Source: Teratosphaeria epicoccoides
Taxonomy: Eukaryota; Ascomycota; Dothideomycetes; Mycosphaerellales; Teratosphaeriaceae
NCBI GenBank assembly: GCA_021401465.1
Contig: JADDMT010000021.1
Coordinates: 248,001-312,000 of the forward strand
Length of the DNA: 64,000 bases
Reading direction: 5' to 3'
Shown: positions 41,658 to 53,495 of the stretch, in pieces
Numbering within the stretch: position 1 is the first letter of the stretch
How the letters are laid out: each line of letters begins with the position of its first letter
Notes under the pieces: generated by a model
What the model saw: only the letters and a program-made list of their open reading frames with translations
Database searches by the model: none
What the model was told of the DNA's origin: nothing
Made by a program: the position numbers and the translations under genes

Positions 41658-42138
41658 GGTGGTGGGTAAATGGGTGGTAGGTAATGGGTGGTGGGCAATG
41701 GGTGGTGGGTGATGGGTGGTGGGCGATGGGTGGTGGGCGATGGGTATGGGTGGTGGGTAATGGGTGATGGACTGGAGAGGTATGTCGTGCGTGTGTCAGG
41801 CTTGAAGCTTCACACTGATGTTGCTGCGAAAGCTCTCCCGTCCCACGCCGAAAGCAACGAGTTCGTCATTGGCTCGGGCAAAGCCGAGGTCACTCCACTT
41901 TTGCTACGCAGAAGAAGAACACCGCTTCTCCGTATCTCATCTTTCGGATCATGAGCTAGGAGGCAGAACATCCAGATGAACAGTATTGTGAGACCGTAGC
42001 ACGATTGCAATGGTGATCAGTATTGAAGGCTGAACTGTCGCTAAACCGCTAGAGTCTAAACGCTCACAATGCCCGCCATACTGACACATGGGAACCTCGA
42101 TGAACAGCAATAGACAGAATTTTGGGTGAGCCTTTGCC
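41658..42138. other. COX4 upstream region and 3' flank of the Zn2Cys6 gene
   Basis: The COX4 promoter must lie here. The first 110 bases are filled by a minisatellite (listed separately). The rest has no gene. Confidence 0.45.
41660..41769 (+). repeat. G-rich minisatellite immediately upstream of COX4
   Basis: A block of about 110 bases is built from roughly seven copies of a 14-bp unit of the form ATGGGTGGTGGGCG, with TA and CA variants. It begins three bases from the COX4 start codon on the gene's 5' side, so it would lie in the leader or core promoter. Runs of GGG on the plus strand are compatible with quadruplex formation; that is inference. Confidence 0.92.
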
Positions 42139-44927
42139 TCATCCTTGAGTACCCTCCGCACCCTGATAGTGGATCAGAGGCCACGACTGCGTGCCATCCG
42201 CAGGCATCTGCATGCCCCCGAACGTCCCTCCCTGAGGTGTTGCGAGCCCGCTCCCATCCGTCTTCAAAATCATGCCGCCCGCGGGACTCATGCCATAGTC
42301 GTTTGTGGTCGTGGTGTTGACGCCCATGCTGCCCAGCATATTGTCTGCGAAATGCCTCCAGGCAGCTGGCCCGCTGTTTTGGTACTCGCCTTGCTGCATC
42401 GCCGCCGGTGTTGACTGGGGCTGAAATGCGGTCTGCTGCGCCGGGGAATGGAATGTGGCCATGTACTGAGTTGCTGCTTGAGGATGCTGTGGAGATGTCT
42501 GTGATGATGAGCTGCCATCATGCTGACCGGCGCCGGTACCTAGGTCGGTGTTCAGCTGGGCCTCGATATTTGATTTCATTGCGTCGGCGTCGTATGTCGC
42601 ATTGCTGTAAGCTGCCATTGCCTGAGCAGCATATTGGTGCTGCTGGTAGTACTGTGGCATGGGCGTAAATGGCGCCGCCTGAGCCTCTCCAGCATGTGCT
42701 TGCCCGTCTACCGAATACTGCCGCTGTCGGTCTGTGTTGTTTGCAGCAGTGCCTCCGCCGCTGTAATAGTCATTGTTGTGTTCGTACGTCTGTTGTTGAT
42801 CCTGCTCCTCCTCCTCCTCCTCCTGACCGCTTGTACCGTTCCGAGAGACAGCTGTGGCAGTAGCAATAGCCGCGGAGGCAGTCCTCGCCGTCAAATGTCG
42901 GTTGATATTGCTGATTGAGTAATCGATGATGTTGCCGACAGCCTCCTGCAGCTTCGGACCTGTACCTACTACAAGTTAGCAGCTTGGCTCAAACGCCGAA
43001 GCGAAGCACATACCGAGCAGCTTGCCGACTTCACCCAGAATCTCCAGCCATGTCTCCATGTCTTGCCTCAGATGCTGCAGATCGGCCGAGCCCACCTGGT
43101 CGCGCTTCTGTGTGAGGGCAAAAAGCGTGGTGAAGATCGCGGCCAAGAAGTCAGTCCCATAGTACCAGGTAGTGTCCAGACTCTTCAGTTGCTTGAGTTG
43201 CGCCGCAGCACGCAACATCTTTTCGCTAGCGGCCAGGCACAAGTCGAGGTTGCTTGCGATGACTTGAGCCGAACTAGCTCGACACAGTGCGGGATGATGT
43301 AACAACAGCTCGCATTCAGCAGCAGAGACCTCCAGATACAGAGCGGACACACGATCCTCCTCGCGTGTCTGTGGGCCACCAGACAACTCTGGCGGTATCT
43401 GTGCCTTGAAGGCTTGCAAGTCCTTCTCCAACTGGCGCACGTTGACTTCGTAGGGCACACTCGACGAGCGAACTGTGTAGATGGTGCTACACACCTGCAT
43501 CAGAATCTTGAGCAGCTTGAAGCCCTGAATGGCTGCACGCCATGAGCACCTCTTCCATTTGGTCATGTCCTGCTCGCCTGGCAAATTGTCGTCGACAGCT
43601 TCCGGTATCTCAATGTCGAAGTCTTCGCAGCGCAACGGCATTGGCCTGCCAAGCTTGCTGCTGATGGCAACATGGAAGAGCAGTATACTCCAAAAGATTC
43701 GCTTGCGCATCTCGATTGTATGGGCACTGAGCTCAGTGGCTGTGTTCGACCATGATTTGACGGAGCGGTGTAAGCCGGATTCGATGGCCAGACCAATGAC
43801 CATGTTTGTGAACATCCATGCTGCGCCTGGTCGCGGCTGGTTACGAAGCTGGGAGCAGATGAGCGTGAGCGCTTGGATATCCTCGAGCTTGTGTCCAGTG
43901 ACGAGTTGTGGTATGAACGTAAGCGCAAAGTGGTAATGTTCAAACGACGTTGTCCTAGCTGTTTCGGATCCGTTGCGTGACGACCACTGGAAGTTCATAA
44001 CCGCTAGCATCATGTGCACCATCACCGTCTCGGCAGGCGCCGCCTGATAGCCGTCATGGTACATGCGGTAGATCAGACTCATAAAATCCGGCTTGTGCAG
44101 GATCGGGGTAAAGTTCTGGATCGACCGGAAGTACCACTCGGCGTATACCCTGCAGTTCTCATATTCAGGGAGTTCTGGTTCCTTGGCCGGGACGCCTCCG
44201 AAGCCATGACCGAGGAAGGTCTGGTAAGACATTGCAGAGGCATCGGGGTTGGGTTCCAGTGGCATGAACTCGGTCAAGTCGATCTTCGTGCCAAACAGCG
44301 CCAGTGATGTGCCCTCGATTGGACTCAACCAGTTGTTCTCAGACGCGACACCGAGGTAGTTGTCGCCAATGCATCCGGATCTGAACTCTGGTAGCAATGA
44401 AGCTATAGATCCAAGCCTATCCGCGTTTGCGACAGCCTGATATCCATTGCTTTGGGGAGAGTCCCACGATCCACCGTACGGCATCTGTATCGGCGCATAG
44501 CCTGGCTGCGGCGGAGGGGGTGCCCCCGGCTCAACACCATGTTGTCTCAACTGCGATTGCAGCTCAATGATATACATCTTCAGCTGCGTATTCTCATTCT
44601 CCAGGTTCTCGGTGTGCCCGCGCTGGACAGCACGGCCAGTGATGCGATCGGTCGTCTTGCATTCTGAATTGTTCTGCAAGCATGGCGAACAGCCCCCCGG
44701 ACGCGCATCGCACCGTATCTTGCGGACTTTGCATCTGTCGCAGGCCTGAGGATGACAAGCACGTTAGTGATGCACGTGCATGCTACGGGACCAGAGCCAG
44801 CTGGACACATGAGTCAACAACGCACCTGTCCGGTCCGCGTCGTATTGCCCGTCCGCGACTTTTTATGTGTAGCAGGCTCGAGCGAGTCGGCCAGGCGTTT
44901 TAATGTGTTGTCGCTGCGGTCGCCCAT
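42139..44927 (-). CDS. Zn2Cys6 transcription factor with fungal-specific regulatory domain
   Basis: Three exons on the minus strand (44927-44826, 44745-43014, 42965-42139) give 886 residues. The binuclear zinc cluster is complete (C36, C39, C46, C53, C56, C63) and begins right at exon 2. A heptad-like NLENENTQLKMYIIELQSQL segment, a probable dimerising coiled coil, follows. The fungal regulatory domain (PF04082 type) covers about residues 200-500, with YFRSIQNFTPILHKPDF and RKRIFWSILLFHVAIS. The last third is Gln/Ser/Thr-rich, includes an acidic EEEEEEQDQQQ run, and may be an activation region. Intron 2 (48 nt) ends in tandem TAGTAG acceptors, so isoforms differing by one residue are possible. 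Target genes are unknown. Confidence 0.93.
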
Positions 44928-45139
44928 GGTGGCATTCGCCGTGGCACTCTCCGACATTCAAGCAACGTTTGGGAGACCGCCGCAGAAGGTGCGTATTAGC
45001 TTCGGCTCGGGATATGATCGGCAGAACGACAAAATCGCGCCTAGCTGTGCCATCCATCTGCCACCCGATTCATCCCTGTCCGACCGGCCTGTTCTGTTCG
45101 TGCCATCGCAGTCACCATTGATCGATTGTGATTCCGACG
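44928..45139. promoter_or_regulatory. Short divergent promoter between the Zn2Cys6 gene and CGI121
   Basis: Only 212 bases separate the two start codons, so regulatory sequence is probably shared. No TATA box or other motif is claimed. Confidence 0.5.
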
Positions 45140-45717
45140 ATGGAAGGGATCAAACTGCCACATCTGCCGCATCACCCGCTGCAAGCCTGCCTCTTCACCA
45201 ACGTTAGCAATGCCCCTTTTCTCCGACAACAACTTCTGGACGGCAATAGCGATTTCGAATATGCCTTCTTGGATGCGGCAGTATTGCTCTCGCGCAATCA
45301 GGTCCTGGCTGCCTGCTTCAGAGCAATCCATGACCAGCTTACCGGACGAATGAAGAGCCGAAACGTCCACTCCGAGATCGTATTCTCCATGTCGTCGAAC
45401 AACAACGTAGGCCAAGCACAATTCACCTCGCCATCCTGGCCATCTGACAGTTCCCTTCCCAGATAACCGAGAGCTTCCGTCGTTTCGGTATCAGCGAGTC
45501 GACCAAGCACATCGTAGCGATCAAAGTCGGTGGCGACGCATCCCAGATCCAAGAACATCTGTTCCAGCACGTCGAAGGCAAGCCGACTCAATTCACCGAC
45601 GAGACTCTCCGAGAGGTGCAAGATCTCGCCAGAATCAAGGACACCCTAAAAGTCGAGGAAGTCGGTGTCCAGGCGGAAGGCTACGTGCTAGGGTCGATGG
45701 CAATCAAGGGCTCCTGA
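45140..45717 (+). CDS. CGI121: EKC/KEOPS complex subunit Cgi121
   Basis: Two exons (45140-45406 and 45463-45717) give 173 residues, normal for the family (human TPRKB). Cgi121 binds the Bud32 kinase in KEOPS, which makes t6A37 on ANN-reading tRNAs and affects telomeres. Visible family blocks are [29 protein letters not shown], the near-invariant [16 protein letters not shown] segment ([15 protein letters not shown]) and [15 protein letters not shown]. The 56-nt intron (GTAGGC donor, CCCAG acceptor) falls exactly between SSNNN and ITESFRRFG. Although the donor is weak, the join matches the family. Confidence 0.93.
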
Positions 45718-46569
45718 GCATCCGCCCTGTGCTCAGGGACGCCATTCGCATCACAACGAACGCTGGCACCATCAACGCGCTGAATTCCTGCATCACAAGA
45801 GCCAGCCACGCACCAGCGCCACATCCGCATCTTGCCCAGCTCGATCCACCACACAGAGTATCAAGCCTAACACGACCATTGACTGCACAGCCAGCTCGAG
45901 GGATAAGCGTCGGTCAGACCACATCACATCTCTGCTCCTAAAAGAAAATGTCGCAGCCAGACTGCAACGCAGCGTTGTCGCAGAAAAAAGCACTCTATAC
46001 GCAATCCCGTCCGTTCTCCAGTAAACTCATAGAACAGTAGATGCAGCCAAAACCAGAAATCTGAGCTGTCCCAGGACACGCTTCTAATACCATCAGTCGC
46101 AGATGTGAAAACATCATGTGTACGGGAGCGAATCGAAGTCCCTTTGAAGCTTCCCCCCCCTCCCCCGTGGAGCACAGCGTAGTTACCATTATACCCCAAT
46201 GTCACAATGGATGCTGTAGCATGTGTGTCAGGATCCAAGCGCCCAAGACGGCTCGAGTTTCGATTGCTCAGATGCCGCGAGCGATCGCGCCGAGCCATAC
46301 CCATCAAGCAAGATTGACCCGGGCACATCGTCACTCAGCTGCAACGCAAGCCTGCACACGATCGTGTATCTTGAAACGCCCTGCAAGTCAGAATCATTTT
46401 GAATTTCTACAACTATACAGCAGTGGTATCATCTTTTACGAGACTCCCAAGAATTACACATTCCCCCGCTGCTCATCCCCTCAGATCTCCGCAGCCTCGC
46501 CAAGACCAACCCTCATTCACCTAAACCGCAACAGCGAGCTTTTCTGCATTACCACCGCCTCGCCGAGCC
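45718..46569. other. Convergent intergenic region, 852 bases
   Basis: It lies between the 3' ends of CGI121 and the tricalbin gene. A poly-C run occurs near 46,150. No gene or RNA is supported. Confidence 0.45.
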
Positions 46570-49500
46570 CTACCGAGCCGACGGCGTAACACTCCTCTCC
46601 CTCCGGTTCCTAAAGCCACCCAACCTCAATCGCTGGGGCGACCCTTTCCCGCTTCCACCATCCGCCGGCGCGAACGAGCTCGCAATCGCCACGCTCCCAT
46701 CACCCACATTCACACTCTTCTCGCCACCAGAACCCGAGTCATTGATGTAGAACGGTGCTTCCCCTAACAGATCCGAGCCAAAAGTCTTATGATGCATGAC
46801 TTTCACTCTGAACGCGGCATCAGCGGTGCATTGAACCTGCTTGAATTCGTCTCGGTAGTGCACAATGCCGTCTTTACACTTCGGGTGGTCGGTTTTCAAG
46901 ACTTCTTTGTGAGACGATCCGGAGTCTTGGACCACGTGCACGGCGATTTTGTTGTCTTCGCCGAAACCTGAAGCGCTGATCACGGTGATGGTAGCAGTGC
47001 CAACTTCGCCGCGCTGGCCGAAGGGTAAGTTGCTAGAGGCTGTTGAGATGTCTCGTTGATGGGGGGTTGTAGGAGTGCTGGCGAGACCACTCGAGAGACG
47101 GGCTGGAGAGCCGGCGAAGCCGTCACCTAGGATTGGTGCGGCGACAGCACCGGGAGCGGCGTCTGGGTGAGTGTCCCTTATGCTCTCGGAGCTGTTGGCC
47201 GCTGAGTCATCGACAGGCGTCTGAGGTACCATGCCAGAGTTGGTGCGGCGCTTAAAGCCGCGTCCGAGGAAGCTGGCGCCCTTCGCCACACTTTTTACAG
47301 GGGCGCCAATCACCTTGCCGGGCGCAGCGAAGGTACCAGAGAAGGTAGAGGATCCTTGTCTCGAGCGTGTGACGTAGTCAGGCTTGAACACCATCTTAAG
47401 GCGCACCGTACCAGACTTGCCGTCCAAGCCCAGGACAACTTCTTGCGACTGGAAGGGCTCGAGAATCTCAAGGTTGATACCAGCAGCACCGAGGAAGTCT
47501 GCCTTATCGCCAAAGTCCCAATCCATAACATGGACGTCGAATTTTGCTGCCGTCCGGCTGCGTACAGGCACCTCAAAAAATTCGTTCCACGCCGGATGCA
47601 GAGTCTTCTTTTGGATTTTCGTCTTGTAGACTTCCTTGCCATTCAGGTTGAAGCGACAGTACGGGTCGGAGTAGCCATTCCTGTCAGCTGCAGGCAAATC
47701 GGCGGCGTCGAGAACTTCGACACGAAGTGTACCACTGTTGTTGAAGCTTTCGCTTGCATCCAGTTGCATTTTGACGGGTAGATACCTCATCGAGACGGTG
47801 ATTCTGCTCTCGCGGCCCTCCTTGTCTTTCAGCGCGATCTGCTGCGGCGTATACAGGCATCGCTTGAGTGTATCCAGAGTCGGGCCCGTAACCTTAGCCA
47901 CGACCTCGTGACCATTCTCGTCGCCTTTCTTATCGACCTTTTCGACGAGACGAAGTGTGATGCGTGAGAGGTCGAGCTCGCGCACCATGGTATCGCCGGT
48001 CTCATTGAAAGCGTAGGTCGTAGACCGAGCCTTAGCGCTGGTGTAAGACGGAAACAGGAAGTCGTCCATAAGGACTTCCAAAAACACATTCTTCTCAGCT
48101 AGCTGACCCTCCAAGATCTTGAAGATCAGCAAGCCAGATTCTGCAACAAAGTCAGTAGCTGTCTGCATCAGAACACATGCGTAGAAACATACCATATTTG
48201 ACGAGATCCTCGGGTCCAATGCGAATCTTGGGCACAGCTGCCTTTTTGACCTCATCGGCCTCGGTCTGCTCCTTCTCACCGGCAGCAAGAGCTTTCTGCA
48301 TTTCGCGTTCCTCAAGCTTGGTGCTACTCGTGCTCGCTAGACTGCTGATGGTGCCGGCAGTTCTGCTCCTCGTGTGAGCCGGCGCCCGAGAACCCGCAGT
48401 CGAGGTGGGCGTTTGCGGTGTGCTGTCAGTTCGCGCATGACCGTTGGCCACTGGGCTAGCAGGGCTCTCTTCGCTCTTTTCTTCTTCCTCCGGATCGACC
48501 ACATTGTAAGTTGGATAGAATGCGGCTGTGAAGTTCAATGTGCCTCGAGGGGGGTGCGTGCCGATTCGCAGGGGCGCCGAGATGAGCTTGTCCTTCGTAT
48601 CGTGAATCAGATACTCGCCATCGCCACCTTGCTGCACGTACTCAGATGCGGCAATCTCGAATTGTCCCATTGTGCGGTCTGGCCCTGTGTTCTCCTCATC
48701 CATGACTTCAACCACGAGCTTTTCGCGGGTGGAATGCACAGGCACGTAGAATACCTCATCGAAGTCAGGATTGAGATTGTTCTTCCACGTCACGGTGCGC
48801 CCTTTCTGGATGCCAGAAAGCAGGACACGACAATACGGATCGGACTTGCCAACAGTGTCGAGATTCTTCAGTTCGCGACCAGATTGAAAGTGGAAGCGCA
48901 TGACACCTATCGGAGTCACATATCCTCCGCTTCCGCCGGCAGCACCCTTGAGGGCGACGGGCTTCCACTGCAACATCATCTTGGCGCGGCCAGTCTTCGC
49001 GCCAGCCAAATTGTACCACTCCTGGCCCTTTTGACTGAGCTCAAGCAGGTCATCCAGCTTGATCTGATAAGTGCCAATGACCGGATCAGCAGCAAGATCG
49101 CGGTCGTCCTTGATGACAAGACCCAGCTTTGCCTTCTTGCGGTCGGTGATAAGCAGCTCTTTGGAGGCGTTGGTCCAGATTGGGTTGTTGGTACGCTTCA
49201 GTTTCTGAGAGATCTGCACCTCTTTGCCGTTCAGCAAGAGTACCGCATATGGATTCAGCTGACCGATGATGCTCCTGCTACCATCGAGGTCTTTCGCCTG
49301 CTCGACAGTGAACTTGGCAATACCAGTCGTGCTCTCGGGCGGAGGCTCCACCGTGCCGTCTTCCAGCTTATGGCCTTCGAGCACGGGGAAGAAACGGACA
49401 TCAGCCTGGACAACGCCACGAGCCCGGCCGGACGCGATGACCTCAAGTTGCTGGTTCTCATGCACTGGCTCCTGCTCGAGCTGCTCCAGAGGAAAAGTTG

Positions 49501-51222
49501 CAATGCCAAGCTCTTTATCTTTGCGATATTCGTTCCAATCATACACGGCGATTGTGAGTGGCTCACGGAGAGAGGTGATGATGATGTTGACCGTCTCATT
49601 CCACCGTGGATTGGCATTCTCGTGAACGGTCTTGGTCTTACCGAGCACGTCGCGCCCATTGATACTGACAGTCGCGTACGGATCAGGCGTGCCGGAGAAC
49701 TTGTCTGGGTTCTTGAGGCCCTGAGCACCGTGAAAGCTGATCTGAAGCACACCGATGGCCTGATCGACCGCGGTGCCCGCGAGCATCTTTGCCACCTCGA
49801 TTGGAAACACATTCGGATTGTACATCATCGGGCCCAGGTTGGCATGGATCTGCTCCTTGATGAAACCTTCCAAACCAGGAATGAAGTTGATGTCAAAGCC
49901 CAGCATGTCACCACCAATCGGCTTGCACACATAGTCGAAGTTCGGGCGCTCCAGGAAGCAGATTTCTGCTCTGTCAATGTGTGGGAACGGCAGCTGGAGC
50001 TTGAGCTTCACACGCATGATGCCGGAACAAGCCATATCTTCAACAATGATGTCCATGCCTTTCGAGATCATCGCTTTGCCGATGCGAACCTCTAGCACCA
50101 CCTTCGGGTTGATCTTGTTCTTGATCTGTCGGGCCGTCAGGTCGGCAGTGTCGTTGGGAGTGAACGAGAACTTCCAGTCCATGATCACCGTGTCGTCCTC
50201 CGCTCTAGGGTAGCTCTTAACATGCTCCATGCGTGGCGGTTTCGTGCCCAGCGTGAACGACTTGAGGCGCATGCTGTCCAAGAAGGCAGGTGTGGACGTG
50301 CTGAGAACTTGATCCACCGACTGCACGATAGTGGTGCAAATCACCGGTGCGTATATGGGCCAGAACTTGACCAAGAAGCTGTTCATCCACTCGAGCGACT
50401 CGGTATCCGTCTCAATCCTCGCCTTGGCCAGCTCCCGGTGCACGTCGTCTCGGAAGTTGCGGCGTACACGACGGACGGACGTTCGGTAGTATGTTCCGCA
50501 CACCGCCATGATGATGAAGACCGAGCCCAAGCCACCACCAATCAGCGTCACGACGTACGTGCTCAGACAGGCAAAGACGATGACGCCTGCATTGTGGTAC
50601 CAATCGCCATAGAAATTTTCATCCAGCTTGCCCTCTAGCAGGGTCTGATGATCCAGTAACGTGCCCTCGTCATCTTTATCTCCCGGATTGCCAAACCGCG
50701 GCGCCCAGCCCACCTTGGCCCAATCGTCATCTTCGGGCGCGTGGCCATTGGCTGTCGCAGTCGCCGGTGTGGAAGGCTCGGCCACCGCTCCTTCCTTGCT
50801 GGGGGGTGGGAGGTCGTAGCCGGCAGTCTCGCCGTCATCCTGGTCGGAAACCAGAGCGGCGGTCTGGTGCTTGCGGTGGGGTCGGGTTGCGCCTGCCTTC
50901 ACGAGCAGATTCGATTAGCATTGATTGATCGGTCTTCTTGCAGATGGTGTCAATGGTTCAGCAGCTCATGGAAAGAGGGGCGCTTGCTCTTCATGGCGTA
51001 CAGTGGCGCTGATAGGAAAGCGAAAGCACTCACTTCCTTCAGCTGCCTGGCCTTCTCCGCCGGGCTGGCGTTGGGATCAAATTGGAACGCGGGAGCGCCG
51101 GCATTTCTCGCTTCCTGCAGTGCTTCGTTCTCCGCTTCTTGCGCGGTCACCGGGCTGCTCGGATCTCTGGCAGCGTCCAGGGCGCCCTGAGACTTGAGCT
51201 CGGCGGCGCTGTAAGCTGCCAT
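46570..51222 (-). CDS. Tricalbin / extended synaptotagmin (ER-plasma membrane tether)
   Basis: Three exons on the minus strand (51222-51034, 50896-48193, 48140-46570) give 1,487 residues. The order is an N-terminal disordered part, a membrane hairpin at about residues 168-197 (VIVFACLSTYVVTLIGGG), an SMP lipid-transfer domain and several C2 domains. The SMP domain shows ESLEWMNSFLVKFWPIYAP and GGDMLGFDINFIPG. The C2 domains show GTPDPYATVSING, GKSDPYCRVLLSG and NGYSDPYCRFNLNGKEV. Tricalbins anchor in the ER and bind the plasma membrane through C2 domains, moving lipid. Intron 1 (137 nt) has a TGCTAAT branch and an AAG acceptor; intron 2 (52 nt, GTATGT...TTGCAG) restores VKYESGLLIFK. A nearer GCAG acceptor in intron 1 would break the frame. 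Confidence 0.93.
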
Positions 51223-52507
51223 TGCGAGCCCCGCGCCGTATGGTCGCGTCCAGAGTCGTCGTGTATGTGTCGAGAGGCGGCGGAGGCGATGTCGGGGGTG
51301 GAGGATTACAAGACGGTCAGCATCATGTGCACATCAGGCGTCAGGGCAAGATGGTGTGCAGGAGGAGACATGAAATGTTGCTTGCGCAGCCACAGACTTG
51401 TACAGCTGGGAGCTGGGAGCTGGGGGCTGCCTGCATTGGTTGCGCGGCTGGAGCTAGTAACGTAGGCACTACATACGGTAGTCTTGCGTCAAGCTCGGGT
51501 CGTTATTATAATAAGCTTGATCGCTCCATGTTCTTCATCAGCCACCGACTGTTGTACTTTGTCACGTGCTTGGCGGCATACATCTCCACTGGAACTTATG
51601 ATCACGCTCTGTTCAACGTGGGAGCTCTCCAGTTCCAAGAGCACAGTGAGGAAGGAAAGCACGATCTTGATGTGTGGCTGTGCGTTTCTAGCCTGTGGCG
51701 TCGATACCTCGTGGCCTACAGCAGCATGCCAGCTCCCAATGCCGTGTACAGCCGATCAGAAGCAGCGACATCAACAAGGTCAACTAGGGATGTTGGTGTT
51801 CACAGAAAACTGTCGCCTCCAGCTGTGTGCTTACTCATCTTGATCGATGGCAAACCCTGCTTCAGAGTCCACCTCAGATGTGTGTATACGGCATATGCAT
51901 GACGCCATGGGTGTGGCTGCATCCCCAAGCCACCTGCACCTGCAACCTGCAGCTCCCGGGATGGTGGGACGAGAATTGCATTCGCTCCTTCTTCATGCGA
52001 TACCGCTGGAGTCACAGACTCACATCCATCATGTCTTGGCGGCTATCGCAGACACATGTCTTGGCAGCTATCGCAGACACATGCCTGCTCGGACGCTGTG
52101 TGCTCGTGTTGAAGAGTACACGCGTGGGAGGCTGGAGCAGCGGAATCGTGCTTGGGACAGCGAGCAAGCATGCGCTGGAGCCATCCCGCTCGGCGATATG
52201 CCCGTGCTCACAAGGTCGAGGCACGAGTCATGCTGGAGGATTGCTGAGACCGCGCGGGACGCACTCCGGCTCTCACGAATCGGACCGTGCCGTCGAGGCA
52301 CCACTGACCAGATCTGCTTGATCGGAGCATCGGATGAAAGATGCTGCTGAGACTCCGAAATCCGAGCGGAGGCAGCCGGGAAGACCCAACGGGGCATACC
52401 GACCGGACTTAGCTGTCAGTTCTCCGTCACTCTATACTGCTCCTCTGCCAAGTACATACCTATATACGCTCTGCATTGCCAGAGAATCAACTCTCCACAT
52501 ACCAACG

Positions 52508-52543
<36 letters not shown>

Positions 52544-52549
52544 CCCGCC
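51223..52549. other. Intergenic, 1.3 kb, with a 25-bp tandem duplication
   Basis: It holds the tricalbin promoter and the leader of the broken dehydrogenase gene. A 25-bp unit (ATGTCTTGGCGGCTATCGCA plus GACAC) occurs twice in tandem at 52,031-52,055 and 52,056-52,080 with one mismatch. Frames here have no motifs. Confidence 0.55.
52513..52540 (+). repeat. CT microsatellite in the leader of the dehydrogenase gene
   Basis: About 14 CT dinucleotides end ten bases before the ATG at 52550. CT-rich leaders are common in fungi, but this one is a pure repeat. Confidence 0.92.
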
Positions 52550-53454
52550 ATGTCCTCCCCAGCCCAAGAGATCGTCTTCATTACCGGCGCCAACGTCGGC
52601 GTTGGCCGCGAAATCGCCAAGAAGCTCCTCCAAGAGCACGGCGAAAGATTCTACGTCTTCATAGGCTGTCGCACGCTCTCGAAAGGCGAAGCCGTAGTGC
52701 AAGACTTCCACGCTCAAGGCTAAACAAACTGCGAAGCCATCCCCATCGACGTGACAGACAACGACTCCATCACCCGCGCCGCCAAGTCGGTCTCAGAAAA
52801 CAAAGGCCGCCTCGACATCCTCTACGTCAACGTAAGCCCTTCCCACTCCGCCCCCCTCCCGTCTCCACTGAACGTACCCAACCCTATTTCCAGGCCGGCA
52901 TCGCGCCCGACAAATCCCTCCTCCCCGCCGGCGAGCCCCTCAGCAACATCATCAACGTCACCATGGCCACGAACGTCGCTGGCGCCGCGCAGACAGCCGA
53001 GACGTTCGTCCCTCTGCTCCAGCAAGCCGAGAATCCTCGCATCATCTTCATCTCGTCCGGGATGGGCAGTCTGACCCGCGTCTCTACCATCCAGGACAAC
53101 ACGCCCTGGCCTGCGTATTCTGCGAGCAAAGCGGCGCTGAATATGATTATGCTGTGGTTCTGGAGGAGGTTTCCCGGGTGGAAATTGAATGCGTGTTGTC
53201 CCGGGTGGAGGGTGAGTGCCGTTTTGTTGTCCGTTGGAGAGGTGGTGTGGGTGGCTGATCACTGTGTGGGTGTGGGGTAGGCGACGAGTCTGAATGATTT
53301 TGGGCTGGGGGGACCGCCGGGCACAGCGCCGGGGAAGCTGGAGGACGGGGCGAGGAATGCAGTGAGGTTGGCGTTGAGTGGGAGGGAGGGGGAGAGTGGG
53401 AGGTTCTCGCATTGGGTGGATGGGGAGGAGAGGGAGGTGACGTTTCCTTGGTAG
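52550..53454 (+). pseudogene. Short-chain dehydrogenase/reductase gene broken by one in-frame stop
   Basis: Three exons (52550-52831, 52894-53211, 53281-53454) would code 257 residues, normal for a classical SDR. The NAD(P) loop TGANVGVG (T12-G19), an NAG-like YVN/AGIA join, and the catalytic YSASK (Y169, K173) are intact. Both introns (62 and 69 nt) have good GTAAGC and GTGAGT donors. Codon 58 is TAA at 52,721-52,723, while the frame before and after is clearly coding. No intron with usable sites removes it. The call is therefore a recent nonsense allele; a sequencing error or stop readthrough is possible. The rest shows no other lesion, and codon use is unchanged after the stop. Confidence 0.85.
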
Positions 53455-53495
53455 ATGGACGGGGAGGAGAGGGAGGGTACGTTTCCTTGGTAGGT
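53418..53495 (+). repeat. 39-bp tandem duplication across the dehydrogenase stop codon
   Basis: Two 39-bp units (53,418-53,456 and 53,457-53,495) match at about 35 positions, including CGTTTCCTTGGTA. The first unit holds the last codons and the TAG stop of the dehydrogenase gene, so the second is a downstream copy of the gene's end. Confidence 0.85.

Noticed and set aside
45924..46334. 136-residue minus frame between CGI121 and tricalbin
   Set aside because: No motif, and it lies in the convergent 3' region.
48374..50095. 573-residue plus frame opposite the tricalbin gene
   Set aside because: It is a shadow frame; the minus strand carries C2 and SMP domain motifs throughout.
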